Shown here piece after piece: positions 10,886 through 22,800 of a stretch of 60,000 bases of DNA. The stretch spans positions 941,341 to 1,001,340 of the forward strand of contig CAIIXF020000008.1 in NCBI GenBank assembly GCA_903813345.2. Direction: 5' to 3'. The notes under the pieces are model-generated. The model was not told the origin of the DNA. It searched no databases and saw only the letters and a list, made by a program, of their open reading frames with translations. The DNA comes from Owenia fusiformis (lineage: Eukaryota; Annelida; Polychaeta; Sabellida; Oweniidae). A program made the translations under genes and the position numbers. Every line of letters begins with the position of its first letter. The first letter of the stretch is position 1.

Positions 10886-11372
10886 CTGTAATGATAAATA
10901 TGCCGTGATAGTGCTGTCCCCAGCCTCAGCTAGTAAGAAAGGTTTGAGGTGTCATTTTGTTCCAAACACACCCTAGAGTAAATTACCTTATCTTGAGTAA
11001 AAATGTGCGGTAAGCGAATTCGCTATGGGCAGTTAAAGTGACGCCATCTATTAATTTTCAAACATTCTCAAATATTTCTATGAAGTAAAAAAATAGATAT
11101 ATGACTATGTAAGTTCATCTCTCTGGTTAATATATCAGAAACAAGTCAAATTCGTTACTTCAGAGAATATTTTTAATTTATTGAGACTTTCGACTAATAT
11201 CCCTTAGTCTTTTTCAAAATATAACAGCATGTATACATTTATGTGACGTCATAAACAGACAATGGAAAATTTAATTATGTAACAAATGACCTAGTAACCT
11301 AAAAAATAACAACAACAAAAAACATAGATACGAAAAAACGAATGACCTAATAATAACCTTAAGATAAATATA

Positions 11373-12011
11373 TCATCGTTATGGTAACAATTAAACTCAA
11401 ATATTACTATTGCATACTTTGCTATACCATTCTTAATTTACAATATTTTATGATACAAATTGTCCAACTGATACCCATTATCTCTGTTCATTTTAGGTTG
11501 CATTGTTTTAATATGAATTGCTTTATTGTATTTTTAAAAGGCATCGTGTCCGAGTATGTTTCTCATCGCAGAATACTATCAAGAAACAGTTGGTGCATTT
11601 AAAGGACAAAACTAATGATCAAAAGAAGTCCGGTGTAATTTACAAAATTGATTGTAAAGACTGTATTGCCACTTATGTAGGTGAAACAAAGCGGGAACTA
11701 GTTACTAGAATCAGAGAACATCGTAGACCCACATTACTGTCGACTGGAGGTCTTGCTTCTGCGGTTATTGAACATTCCATGGAATATGATCATAATATAA
11801 ACTGGAACAATGTAAAAATCATTGATAATGAGAGTCATGATCTTAAACGTAGGGTTAAGGAAGCAATTCATATTAAAACAATGCAACCTAAAATGAACAG
11901 AGATAATGGGTATCAGTTGGACAATTTGTATCATAAAATATTGTAAATTAAGAATGGTATAGCAAAGTATGCAATAGTAATATTTGAGTTTAATTGTTAC
12001 CATAACGATGA
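11373..12011 (+). mobile_element. Penelope-like element 3' end flanked by inverted repeat
   Basis: A 151-bp near-perfect inverted repeat (11373-11523 and 11861-12011) brackets a GIY-YIG endonuclease frame. The right arm is the sense copy, containing the end of the nuclease ORF and its trailer. The left arm is the same sequence in reverse. Penelope-like elements are known for partial tandem or inverted copies at their ends (pseudo-LTRs), and this arrangement fits. The RT domain is absent, so this is a short fragment. The tract at 11160-11230 (TTTCGACTAATATCCCTTAG) may be the element's upstream hairpin region. Confidence 0.75.
11545..11946 (+). pseudogene. GIY-YIG endonuclease domain of a Penelope-like element
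   Basis: The frame is open to a stop at 11946. It has the signature of Penelope EN domains: S-G-V-I-Y-K-I-x-C-x-x-C, then TYVGETKRELVTRIREH with the conserved Arg, a later W (NINWNN), then an acidic EAIHIK and N-R-D-x-G-Y near the end. The two Cys (IDCKDC) upstream of YVG are the zinc-finger-like pair seen in this group. The domain itself is intact, but the RT half of the element is not in the window. The first codons overlap the inverted repeat, so no real start can be named. Confidence 0.85.
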
Positions 12012-12625
12012 GTCGATCTTTTCTAAATATGCTAAACTTCAATAATAAACCAATGTTGATTGTCTAAACAGATTAAACGGAAGAATATATTATGTTTTAG
12101 ATATTATTGTACCATTGGTTTTTTATTTTTTACTAAAATTGTCAAATGCATTTTTCTCTGAACCATTTTCATGCACTGATGAGTTCATTTTTCGCTTATT
12201 TATGAACTGATTTTCTTAATTTTTTTCAGCAAAAGAAAAAACATGTGAGGATGAATGCTATGCATTGGTATGATCGGGCTTATTGGAAAAATTCACACTT
12301 TTTTTAAATAAAAAGTCCTTCAAAAACCACTTTTGAATTAAAAAAAAGTTTCACATATAACACTTTGATAACATCGGGTAAGACTACAATATGAGACAAA
12401 GTGGTTTCTTTATATGGGGACTTAATAATATGACGTGAAAAATGTCCCGACTACCCAAAAATCAAGTTACAATAGTAACATTTTTTGACCAATCAAATTG
12501 GAGTTGCTGATATGTAATGAATCAATAACAAAATGTTTGTTACACATTGAGAGCATTTTTCCGTGAAACTATTGAACAACCTGGTATATCCAACACAGGA
12601 CCTTCTTCAAAAATGTTATAGCCTA
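12012..12625. other. Gene-free stretch
   Basis: A+T-rich sequence between the Penelope fragment and the six-cysteine gene. It has poly(A)/poly(T) runs near 12220-12350 and no coding or repeat structure that I can support. It would be intron if the exon at 10729 belongs to that gene. Confidence 0.6.
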
Positions 12626-13018
12626 TTATGAAATCAACTTACCGCAGCACTCAGGTTTCCTTGGAGGGCATCCATGTCCCCCCTTTAGATCCTCGCCACT
12701 AAAACACCTTTTCCGACAAATTCCATTTATGGGGGGATATTCACAAGCTAGATCATCAAATAATGTTAATTGTTTCGCGATGGATAAAATCAGGTAGAAC
12801 ATATCAAACCTAATTTAATATTACATACCTGTGGTTTTGTTATGTATGATCAAATATATCTTTTCATAAAGAGCATAACGATGCGTCAATAAATTGATTT
12901 TGAAAATTAACCACATGTATCGAAATACAAGTCGAAACTTACGGTCGAACCTTTTCCACAAGAACGACTGAGTGACCGCAACGGTAACGATGCAAACCAA
13001 CAAAGAAAGATAATTCAT
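12626..13018 (-). CDS. Signal peptide plus six-cysteine beta-defensin-like peptide, two exons
   Basis: Exon 1 is 12943-13018. ATG at 13018 starts a signal peptide (MNYLSLLVCIVTVAVTQS) and the exon ends in phase 1 at a GTAAGT donor. Exon 2 begins at 12747 after GATCTAG. The joined frame gives FLWKRFDP and then six Cys spaced C-X8-C-X3-C-X11-C-X6-C-C, which falls within the vertebrate beta-defensin pattern (and the big-defensin C-terminal domain). Reading through gives a stop at 12626-12628 and a 65-residue precursor. However, the two adjacent Cys are followed at once by GTAAGT (12637-12642). If that donor is used, the phase-1 end joins in frame to the exon at 10885, making a longer secreted protein. 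The mature part is basic (RKR, RK). Weak point: the exon 2 acceptor has a poor pyrimidine tract. Known: such peptides are antimicrobial. That function here is inferred. Confidence 0.6.
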
Positions 13019-13739
13019 CTTTGCTCAACGTCTTGTTCATTGAGTGTCCTTACCGAACGCGCACCTTGAATAATTGTACATTGGATCACAGTTTCATTAC
13101 AGCGATTAGCCATCGTGATGATCAGATAGATCAATTCAGTTTGAGAGTGAAATGATTCCAATAAAATTGACTGTTATTCACATATATATTGTTGTTATAG
13201 GCAATAAAACTATCAATAAAACAGTACATTAGAAGAATCAGCAAAATGAAACATGGTTTTAAACTACCAGTTAGCAGCTCTCAATGAGTGTTCATGAATA
13301 TTCCAATAAAATATTAGAATTAAAATGAAAAGGTAATGATTGCTGTTAACAACTAGTCAATAGCTATGCTGTTTGGCGTACGTGCGATGTGGATAGCCTT
13401 TGGTATCATATCCTTTAACAGTACGTGTTTGTGTGTGTAGGATGCCCCCAGGTGGTCGTTTCCAAAAATGTCGTAGACTTACGATATCGTAACTTGTTTT
13501 ATAAGTTGTCGTAGACCAATATTTTGGTTATTTGTGGGTTTTAAATTATCTCATAGATTATGTCACAATTTACGTATGAAACGCAAGCACTTGACAGATA
13601 GCTGAAGAAATTTCGATTTTCACGCCCTTCAAAACATATTGGGTAAATGGGCATTTCTATGATAGATAATGCATAAAAAATAGAAAAAATGAAGTTCGTT
13701 AGTGGCATCATCAACATCTGCAACTGGGCCTCTACTTTT
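13019..13739. other. Gene-free stretch upstream of six-cysteine gene
   Basis: It would hold the promoter and 5' UTR of the minus-strand gene starting at 13018. No clear TATA box within 100 bp. Nothing else is recognised apart from a short GTGTGTGTG run near 13430. Confidence 0.5.
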
Positions 13740-14994
13740 TCAGATATTTATTATTTAGTAAGAAAGACGTCAGTCTTCTGGCGATGACTGTCCAAAATAT
13801 CTTCCCCTCGACATCCAGCAATGAGATTTCCCTGAACTGGTCTAGTTTTATTGAGTTTTCCTCTTTTTGTACAAAAACAGCCTTCAGCTAATGCCCGTGC
13901 TTTTGGAATGGTCTTGCTTCTCCAAATAGACTTAATGAGTTTAGTGAGTCGTTGTCATATTCTTGGACAGTTCTTGTACACGTTGTAGGTGTTCCCTGAT
14001 GGTTCTGGGGCTGATGATGATCGAGCAAGCTGCACTATCTGTCTGATCCCCTCTATTTGATGTCACCTAGGTCGGATGCAATCTTGGGAGGTGGCTCTGG
14101 AATAGGTATAGGGCATTTCCTAAATGGAGTTGCTCTCTCAGGGTCACTATGAGCAGCAATAACACTTTCCTCCTCCTTTGGGCATTGTAATTTCCCACCC
14201 TTAGGTTTCCCAAGTAAGTGCACTGGAATGGATTCTTGAGAAAAAATTTCCGAGCTCTCTTCTTTTCTCTCTGCTTTTTCCTGAGGTTCTCTACTCTTCT
14301 AAGAACTGGAAGCTGCTTCTTAGATCTTTTAGTGCAAGTTTTTCCAAGTCGTCAGGGGCATGCTTCCATCTCCATGCGAGCTTTCTCATATCTCTTCTTA
14401 GTCCAGCTATTCTCCTCTGTCTCCTTCTAGTTTTAGCTTTTCCATCATTCTTGCTGTTTGTTCCCTTCTCTTGGAATAGTTCTGCACACATGGTGTACAC
14501 TTGTCTTGTCATTGTTTCCATCTTCTTACAAGCTGTCCCTTTCAAGGAGTTCTCTAGTATATTGTCAATTTCATCATCAAGTTCTTTCCACACTCTGTCT
14601 GTTGTTGCAGGCAACCACAGTCTTGGCTTCCTTTCTAGAACTGGCCCATCATGGCTCTTCTCTACCCACTTGAGGTGGGTCAGGTTCAACATGTACAGTA
14701 CCTTGGAGGTCTTGGACACTGTGGTTTAAGTCCTTGTTCAAATCCCCCTGTGTTTTACGGACAGGGGGATTGGTGTTTCTGCTTCTCAGGACACTTCATC
14801 TTTCCCTTGTGTATGGCTACTCCTCGCATGTTCTTGAAATGTCCACCACAACTGTCACATCTTGCCCTTTGCTCTTCTTGTGTGTCAGGTTTTGTAATAG
14901 TCTTCCTTCTCGTTGTCCGGGTAACGTTGCTTTGGTCAGTTTCCGTTAAATCTGTCCGACTTGGTGGATCATCCTCCCCCGAGTCTCCTCCCAC
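13740..14994 (-). pseudogene. Decayed zinc-finger LINE (ORF N-terminal half and RT start)
   Basis: Several minus-strand frames form one broken retrotransposon ORF. At 14755-14994 is a CX2C...H...C finger (CDSCGGHFKNMRGVAIHKGK), the type found at the N-terminus of R2/NeSL-like and related invertebrate LINEs. At 14291-14719 is a basic helical segment (WKELDDEI..., RRRQRRIAGLRRDMR). Below 14230, in shifting frames, are IPEPPP and a degenerate ARSSSAPEPSG..YNVYKNCPRI and AEGCF segment. These correspond to the start of the RT domain in this LINE group. The catalytic FADD region is not present. Multiple frameshifts and stops make it dead. Confidence 0.75.
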
Positions 14995-15665
14995 CTTGGG
15001 GTGTTTCCTTAAGTTCTAGTTGTAGCAATTATGTCGAGGTGTGTCGGGGTGCTAGCCCTAGCACCTTGCAGTTTGCTGTCTCTTCAGCTTTCACTGCTCT
15101 TTCGCAGACGTCATATGGACTTTCCCCTCGGTCACTGGCACTGCCAGAGTTAACTTTGATTAAACACAAGAGAGTGCTATGCTACGACGTTCCTGCCTGC
15201 TTTTAAACTCACTCGTTTGTCATGTTGGTCCCAAGCTTTACATTCTCTGATAATTTGAACACCACTATAACTCTGCCCTTGATGGCGAAGGGATGGTGAA
15301 CAAACTCTGTGAATGTACGAGTAATTGTCAAATAAGTCATTGGTTAATGTTGTCTCCCCTGTTGTTGTTGTGGTTGTTGTTGGAGTTGTTATTGTTGGTT
15401 GTTGTTCTTTTCTTTAAGCCCAATCATGTATCCACTGTTTGTTAAAAATAGACCTTCCTCACACAAAATTAACACAGTGCTCAGCATGAAAACTATTGAT
15501 GATTGCAAAGCTTGAACTGGTGTACATGTGATACTGGACCAAACTAGTAATAATACAAATAAGCTTAATATGATCAGGGTAGATTGTTTGAATAAGAATG
15601 TAATAGATGGACAAATGATTGACAATACAATAACAAAGACTATCTTAACACTGCATTACTGGGCC
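14995..15665. other. Gap between LINE remnant and GPCR gene
   Basis: It probably includes more of the LINE's 5' part up to about 15220 and then the 3' UTR of the GPCR. A GTTGTTGTT-type run lies at 15360-15410. A hydrophobic minus-strand frame at 15389-15625 has no ATG and no family signature. Confidence 0.4.
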
Positions 15666-16975
15666 TCAGGTTGTGATTGTTACCGTGCAATCACCGGTGG
15701 ATGTGGCTGTAACAGGCCCTGGTGAATCTGTACCAGATTTACTACTTGTGCAATCACCCTCAATTAGAGATTTACGGAACCTGCTATAGGCGAAAAAGTT
15801 GAATACACCACCCATATTTGAGAATACAACTGTTAGTAATGTGCACCATTCGGGTGGGAGCTCCACAAAAGCCCAGAATGAGTAGAACGTATAGGCCCAC
15901 CACTGCCCAGCGTACGCAATAACGAAAATCACTAACGTTTTGGCGGTTTCGATGCAATTCTTTTTCGCTGTGGCCTCCTTGTTGTTAAAGTTAGCAATGT
16001 TTTTTGTAATCCTCCACACAGTGAAGACAACTGCCGCGTAACATCCGAGATTAAACAGGAATGTAAAGATCATGGCAACGGACATAACTGACATCACTAG
16101 CCCGTAGAGAGGATTCCGTCCATCAATCAAACACCTAAATGAAATAATTGAATTTACTTTACAGATTAATCATGACCGACTCAAACATTCTGTCTCAGAT
16201 AACAAGCTGACATTGTCAAGTTTAGGATTTGTGTTCAGATTTGATATTTACAGAAAATAATTCAAAGGTTTCAGACTGGTTCATGTCATACGTACATTAC
16301 TTTTGCAAGTAATTTAGAAAAAGTATTTATATTAGTGGTATTGGTCTCAGAATTACATATGGTGACTTACCATGCTCCACTTGGGCCGAGCAAGTCAAAA
16401 TGCACAAAAACAAATCCGATTCCAGCTGGAATCCCAATCGACGAAGTCAGCAATCTCCAGTCATATCTTCCAAGTTGTAATTTCTTGTTTTTCACGACTA
16501 ATACAAACGCGCTTATGGCGGTAAATATCACGACTATGGCCTGCATGAATATCAACTCATTGAGAAGGAATCCGAGGATGGCACACGGGAGGTCGGGAAC
16601 ATGGTCGTACAGGGTAATCATTATGTAGTGGTCAATACTATGGGAGATACTCCACAGAAGATCACAAAGGGCGAGATAGATGACCAAGCGTTCTGGTAAC
16701 TTCCATGTCCAAAACGATCGACTGCGACGTTTCCCCATCACACCAAGATAAACGACCAAACCAAAACTGAAACAGATGCTGATAAAGAGACTAGAAGCAC
16801 CTCCTATGTGTATTATCCAAAACCAAACTCCCGACTGGCCGAAAACAGGTAGAAATACACGCCCATCATCTCGGACTGTTGTACTCGTACTGTTAAAGAT
16901 GGTTGAGTTTTCGAAGTCGGGCAACGCTGTTTTAGACATTTCCAGCCAAACGTCTTGAATGTCCAAATCACAACC
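15666..16975 (-). CDS. Seven-transmembrane receptor (cAMP-receptor-like / GPR157-like GPCR), two visible exons
   Basis: Exon A (16371-16975) begins after TTAAATTGTTAG and ends in phase 2 at GTAAGT. Exon B (15666-16134) begins after TTTCATTTAG and ends at the stop. The join gives ...GPSGAW-CLIDGRNPLYG with no frame break. Seven hydrophobic segments are visible: four in exon A, three in exon B. Before TM1 is an extracellular stretch with N-glycosylation sites (ENST, FNST). The TM2 region LPERLVIYLALCDLLWSISHSIDHY, the TM3-start Cys (LPCAILG), the extracellular-loop Cys (WCLIDG) and the end FNFFAYSRFRKSL resemble cAMP-receptor-like/GPR157 type receptors. The tail is Ser/Thr-rich. Exon A contains an ATG at 16939, but the frame is open to the acceptor, so a further 5' exon is possible. 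If 16939 is the start, the protein is about 345 aa. Confidence 0.85.
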
Positions 16976-17401
16976 CTAACAATTTAAAGGTTGCAAAGTA
17001 TTTTTGATATACTGAAACATTAAAGTGTCACATTAGATATGACATTTTATTATTGAAATAGTGTGTCCTTTGTTCAATTTTAGCAATTAATTTCAACTTT
17101 TATTTTAAAAAATGGCGGGAAATTTCAATATTTGAAAAACAAAAAGGTGACAACTTTCTCTCTCAAAAATCTCTACATAACTTTTAAAGTCGTAAAAAAT
17201 AGAAAATGAATGATAACATATTTTCAAACTCTGCATGGGGCCTTTAAGATGGCGAGAGAAATTCAAAAATGTTTAACAACTAGAAGTCCATTTTATTCAA
17301 AAGTTTTTTTTTGAAATGTCTCAAACAATTTTTTGAGGCATGAAAAAATCTTGAATATTTATATTTTCAAACTAATATAAACATATCACACATAAAAGGT
17401 A
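16976..17401. other. Gene-free stretch upstream of the GPCR exons
   Basis: A+T-rich sequence with no clear upstream exon, promoter or repeat. It would contain the 5' end or first intron of the GPCR gene. Confidence 0.5.
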
Positions 17402-18778
17402 CACTCCCCTCCATAAGTTTGGCAACCTTTTTTCCCCATTGAACTACGTGTTAAAGCCTCTTTACGTTTGAATTTTTATTTACTTAACTGGCGATGAAAT
17501 AACTTATAATATTGGTGAAAACGTAACTTGACTTTATTTCCAATACCTCCAAATTTTCTCAATCTTTTTCCTCAATTACAATAGGTCGAAAATTGATGAT
17601 AAATTTGATGAATTTTTGAAAATCGTCATTCCCATGTAATCCAATGGGAAATGGAGGGTTCGGGGCAAATCAGAAATCAGGATATATTTTCAGTAAAAGA
17701 TTCAGCAAAAAATATTTTGATATAGAAAATTGAATTGTCTAACTTTTTTTAACACTAAGTGCTTAGTTTATTTGATGAATATTAAAGTTACAGCGCTTCA
17801 AAGTCATTTTTGAAAATAATTTTCCGCCTCCTGTGTTATTTCAAAGGGAGAGGTTTTTTGAAAAACAATTTTGACTTTAAAACCCTATAACTTTGTTGAA
17901 CCTGAAGAAACATATCAATTTTTTGTTAAATAAAGTTAATAAATTCAATTGCCTGCCTAACTCGTATTTTTTGCAAGGACTCGGATGGATGGATATTATA
18001 GGAATATCCTATGGTTTTGAAAAAATATCATTTATATCCATGAGTGGATATTGATATCTTCATGAGTGAGCGCAGCGAATGAGTGAAGATATTTGTATCC
18101 ACGAGTGGATATAATTGATATTTTTGAAAAACCATGGGATTGTCCGTTTATCCCATGGGAAATCATCATCAGCGAAAAAAGTTGAAAAATATAATTTGAG
18201 AAAAAATTTGAAAATATAATTGAAAAAATTGTGAAAAATTGTTGAATTTTTTTTGAAATTTTGAAAATATTTTTAAATATTTTTGAAAATAATTAAAAAA
18301 TGTAAAAATAATTTTTTTTGAAAAAATTCGAAACCATCGAATATCACTTTTAAAACCATCGAATATCACTTTTTAAGACGTGATATTCGATAGTTTAAAA
18401 GTGATATTCAATGGTTTGTGAATTTTATGCTAAAATATGATATCTTGATCCACATATCAAATATATCTTCATGTGATATTCGATCTATATCCTTGCAACA
18501 ATGGGATAATCTGTTATATGACTTGCGGCAAACCTACCATTTCCCATTGGTTAACATGGGAATCTCGATTTTCAAAAATTCATCAAATTTATCATCAATT
18601 TTCGACCTATTGTAATTGAGGAAAAATATTGAGAAAATTTGGAGGTATTGGAATTAAAGTCAAATTACGTTTCCATCAACATTATAAGTATTTTCATCCC
18701 AGGTTAAGGAAATAAAAATTCAAAGGTAAAGAGGCTTTAATGGGGGAAAAAGGGTTGCCAAACTTATGGAGGGGAGTG
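17402..18778. mobile_element. TA-flanked DNA transposon, 1377 bp, long terminal inverted repeats
   Basis: The flanking TA lies at 17400-17401 and 18779-18780. The termini start CACTCCCCTCCATAAGTTTG and the inverted repeats extend about 250 bp (17402-17655 and 18535-18778) with scattered differences. TA duplication and long inverted repeats suggest a Tc1/mariner-group non-autonomous element. No transposase is present. The interior contains a second repeat, the palindrome-rich element at 17995-18510. Confidence 0.8.
17995..18510 (+). repeat. Palindrome-rich element, copy A (nested)
   Basis: It starts ATTATAGGAATATCCTATGG and ends TATATCCTTGCAACAATGGG. Internally it holds several short palindromic motifs: ATATCCATGAGTGGATAT units and tandem copies of GTGATATTCGATGGTTT in both orientations. 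A second copy in the opposite orientation is at 31091-31631 with the same two ends. No target duplication or transposase was found, so its class is unknown. Confidence 0.75.
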
Positions 18779-18780
18779 TA

Positions 18781-19892
18781 AACATTAATTTACTTACTGT
18801 TATCATTCAGCAAATTTCCGTAGCTTTATATGCATATAAGATGTTACCATATTCTTTAAATTGTTGCCAATATATTCCACTTGTTTCTCCAGATTTGTTG
18901 CATGAGATTTCGCGACTTGGTTCTCTCAAAATTGTTGATGTGCACGATCCGTCTCACTTAGAAATTACAGAAAAACTCTGTTATTATTGTAAACTGTAGT
19001 CAATCGAATACAAATGATAGATATGATACATATTTAAATACTAATCCATTTAGCTTCTAAGTTTGATAATTGGTGTATTTCGTGACAAAAAGTGGGATCA
19101 ATTTCAGGGAACTTACTTATTCATAAAGTCATGACAGGTTTTGTTTAGTTAGAAGGAAGGGTTCCCGAAAGCTTTCGGGTGCACAGGAACCTTATCTTAA
19201 GATACTAGTATACATTTTCAGTTGCAGTTTATTACACCGAGAGGATGTGTAATAATTTTGATGTTAATGCCATCTCACGTTCCTTACTGCCCGTTATTGA
19301 GGGGTTATACCCCTACACCCCCCCCCCCAGCCCCAGGACATACCCCTATTGAAAGCATATTTTTATTTCTTCAATATTATTGAACTTTTCATTTTTGTAC
19401 ACTACAAACATCACAATAATTAAATAAATATATAATAGTATTATAAGTGTTTTAAACAATTTTTGATAGGCAATGACCGACAATAGTATAGGAAAATGAC
19501 CTTTGTGCTGTGTTAAAATAACAACATAATTACTCTCACTGACATCAATGAATACGACGCATTTGAAGTATTTGGAAGAATATCAGAAATGTAATATATA
19601 TCAATTATCGTCAAAATGTCCACGTGTTATATCTATTGTTTGCATGCAGTCGAGCATTCTCCGGGAATACAATTCATTCATGTAAGGTAATGAACCAGTT
19701 GATCAAAAATATTAAAGGTAGCATGATGTATTCCGAATAGTTTTATAGAATTATGGACAATCTTTGATACGTTATGAAATTTACAATCAGGAATACTCCA
19801 AAGATGGCGCTGTTGAAAAGGTAGAAGAGAAAATCGTCACAACGCCCTTTCCCCAAATCATTCGGTACCATATATAGCTAAAACGGTACTAT
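18781..19892. other. Gene-free stretch
   Basis: Low-complexity A+T-rich sequence with a C-run at 19319-19328 and a GAAAGCTTTC palindrome near 19168. The open frame at 18766-18999 overlaps the transposon end and shows no domain. Nothing else is supported. Confidence 0.5.
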
Positions 19893-22800
19893 CAGTAGGA
19901 CGGCACATTGAAAAAACCCATTGTTGTTTACCAAACTTTATATCAAAGTGGTGTAGCGATATATGACGTCATCGCACTACTTGTTTCTGGTCCGTTGGCT
20001 ACCATCTTTATGAGGTCTATTGAAATGGTAAACATTTAAACATTTGAAAATGAAAGTGAGGGATAGAATTCTACTGATCTCTTCTTTCGAACTATCTCAT
20101 TTTAATGTTAGAAAAATGCACATGAATGGGAGTAAAATGCAATCAAACACGTGAGACTTTCACTCATTTTGTACCCTATATTCGTGCGAAATTAACATTG
20201 ATTAAACATCATTTTTTTAAATGTCTGAATCGCTTAAAAGTTAAAGTAAATACGATATTTTATAAGTACCAAATATTAATCAGTTCCGATAAAATGCCTT
20301 CATTTGTTACATTTTCTGCGAAAACGGCTGGGCATAATTTCGGTAGAAATGTGTATTTTACGACGTTATATGCATGGTTGAATCCAAAAAGTAGCGTCAT
20401 TCAGAAAATTTATCATGTGTGCGTAAAAGCATGTGGATATTTCATTTTGAGTAACTGAATTATCAAATTGACGTATATATTGTCTTTGGAACATCACCTT
20501 TACACAGAATTATTTTCATAATGATTGCTCGTTTTGTTTCATGATAAAATGCAATTTTAGACCTGCAGCTGACTCATATCAAAAATTATTTAAGCAATGA
20601 GTTCAGGCTCACTGATTTTTAAGAGAGATGAAATGGAAAAAAGGGGAAAGGGTTATGTGTGCGGTAAAGCATGTGGATATTAAACTTTCAATAAATGAAT
20701 TACAATTTTGATGTTTATATGATATGAAGAACATCACCTTTACACAAAATTATTTTTATAATAATTGTTCGATTTCTTTCATGATAAACTGCAATTTTAG
20801 ACCCGAGACGTATTAAAAAAGTATCGGACAATGTATTAAGGCTCATTGATTTTTAGGATAAATAAAATGAGCAAAAGGAGAAAAGGTCACGTGTGCGTAA
20901 AAGCGTGTCAGTATTTGGATTTGAAGAAATGAATTAAAGTTTTGACATTAATATTATTTGTGAAGCATCACCTTAACATAGAATTATTTTTATAATTTTT
21001 GCTTGGTTCCTTCCATGAGAAAATGCAATTATAGACCTGGCACGCGTATCAAAGAAGTATTTGGCAATTGCGTCCAGTCTCTGAATGAAATAAGCAAAAC
21101 TAGAAAAGGTCATGTGTGCGTAAATGCATGTCAGTATTTAATTTTGAAGAAATGAATTAATTTTTTGACATTCATATTATTTGTGAAGCATCACCTCTAC
21201 GCAGAATTATTTTTATAATTTTTGCTTGGTTCCTTCCATGAGAAAATGCAATTATAGACTTGGTACACGTATCAAGGTTGTATATAGCAATTACGTTCTG
21301 TCTCCTTGGTTTTCAAGGTAAATGAAATGAGCAAAACTGGAAAAGGTCAGTGTGCTTAAAAGCGTGTGAGTATTTAATTTTTGATAATTTTTTTGACATT
21401 TTTGACATTTATTATATCTATGGGGAATCATCTTTACACAGAATTATTTTTTGATTCAAATTTAGTTCCTTCTATTAGAAAGGCATGGCTAAGATTGGTT
21501 CATATGTATAACTGTAATGAGATTTTTATGCTTGAATCGCACAAAAAGAGATAATGTCACATGGGCGTGAATGCATGTCAATATCTTATTTTAAAAACTG
21601 AATTATGATTTTGACATTTTCATAAGCTTTAAACCATTGCCTTTCCACATATTTATTTTCTTAACATGAGAACTTTAAACACGTTCTAAATAAGAAAGGT
21701 CAATGTGAGTTGAATTAAAATTAAGGAAAATATCAATTATCTGCGCATTTTCGTTATATTACGTCATACGGGATTTCGTGCTTTAAGTGGGCTGAAGGTG
21801 AAGAATGGCACGTGTACGAAAACGTTTGTTACCAATTCATCTTTCAAAACACATTTTATTTTTTACTTATCTATGATCTATGATATATAACCTATATAAA
21901 GAATTATTTTCAAATTAATTGCTAGGTTAATTCAATAAGCAATTCTGAGGTATATTTGAACTTTAATTCCATAGCAGATGTAATTCGGACAAAAGTTTTA
22001 AAATTCAAGAAGAGGTTAAATCAATCACAATAAAACTTATGATTCAACCGAGTCGACAATACTTGGTTCAGTTCTTTCATTTTCAATCATACCATGGTCA
22101 TAGATTAACATAAGTGACTCTTCGAAAACATACCATTTTTGTAGAAAATGAAAGAAAATCGCGTTATAACAGGTATCGAGTAATTGCCAAGTTTACATCT
22201 TAAGTTTGATGTGGTAAACAGCATTCTTCATTAAGTCACACGCATAAGTTAAGGGAAGCAAAAGATCATTTTAAAAATGAAACATATCAATAGATATTTT
22301 TAACATTGAAATACTTTTAGAAAGTAAGCTTATACTAGTAGATTTGCTAGAACTAGCTGTTTGGAATTCATCAACTTTTCTCCACAGGATCATTTCGTAG
22401 TACAAATGCAGGTCATTCAAAGGAAATATAGGTTTCAACATCCCCGTCTATGAATATTGATATTTTTCAGACAGCAAAGGTAAGTTTAAAACAGAAATAC
22501 TTCTTACGAATCCAAATTACATTTAAACTTAGAATTGTGATCTACGATTTTATGGGTATGTCACAAATTTGATAAGATACATTCACTCAGCACGCCGTTA
22601 AACATATAATTAACTTTACAAGCGTAACCATAGGTAACTTCGATTTTAGTATGTTCAAGTTCAAGTTCTGTAGTCTCGAGAGTCAAACGCTTATCATAGT
22701 TTATTTGGCCTGCTTTTAGAATTGGGAAAACAAAAGCAAGGTTTATGTTTTATGAACATTCTGATTTGATAGCAAACTTTATTTTTGAGTGTATTAAATC

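Noticed and set aside
14218-15206. Plus-strand frames with Leu/Phe/Ser-rich translation
   Set aside because: Antisense shadows of the broken LINE, which has recognisable motifs on the minus strand.
15389-15625. Hydrophobic minus-strand frame after the GPCR
   Set aside because: No ATG, lies after the GPCR stop and is A+T-driven; the seven helices are already accounted for.
18169-18369. Phe/Lys-rich minus-strand frame
   Set aside because: Product of an A/T homopolymer-rich tract inside a nested transposon.
20126-20458. 110-codon frame conserved in both 3.4/3.9-kb transposons
   Set aside because: Copy 2 (48037-48291) has an indel that shifts and shortens the frame; no domain.
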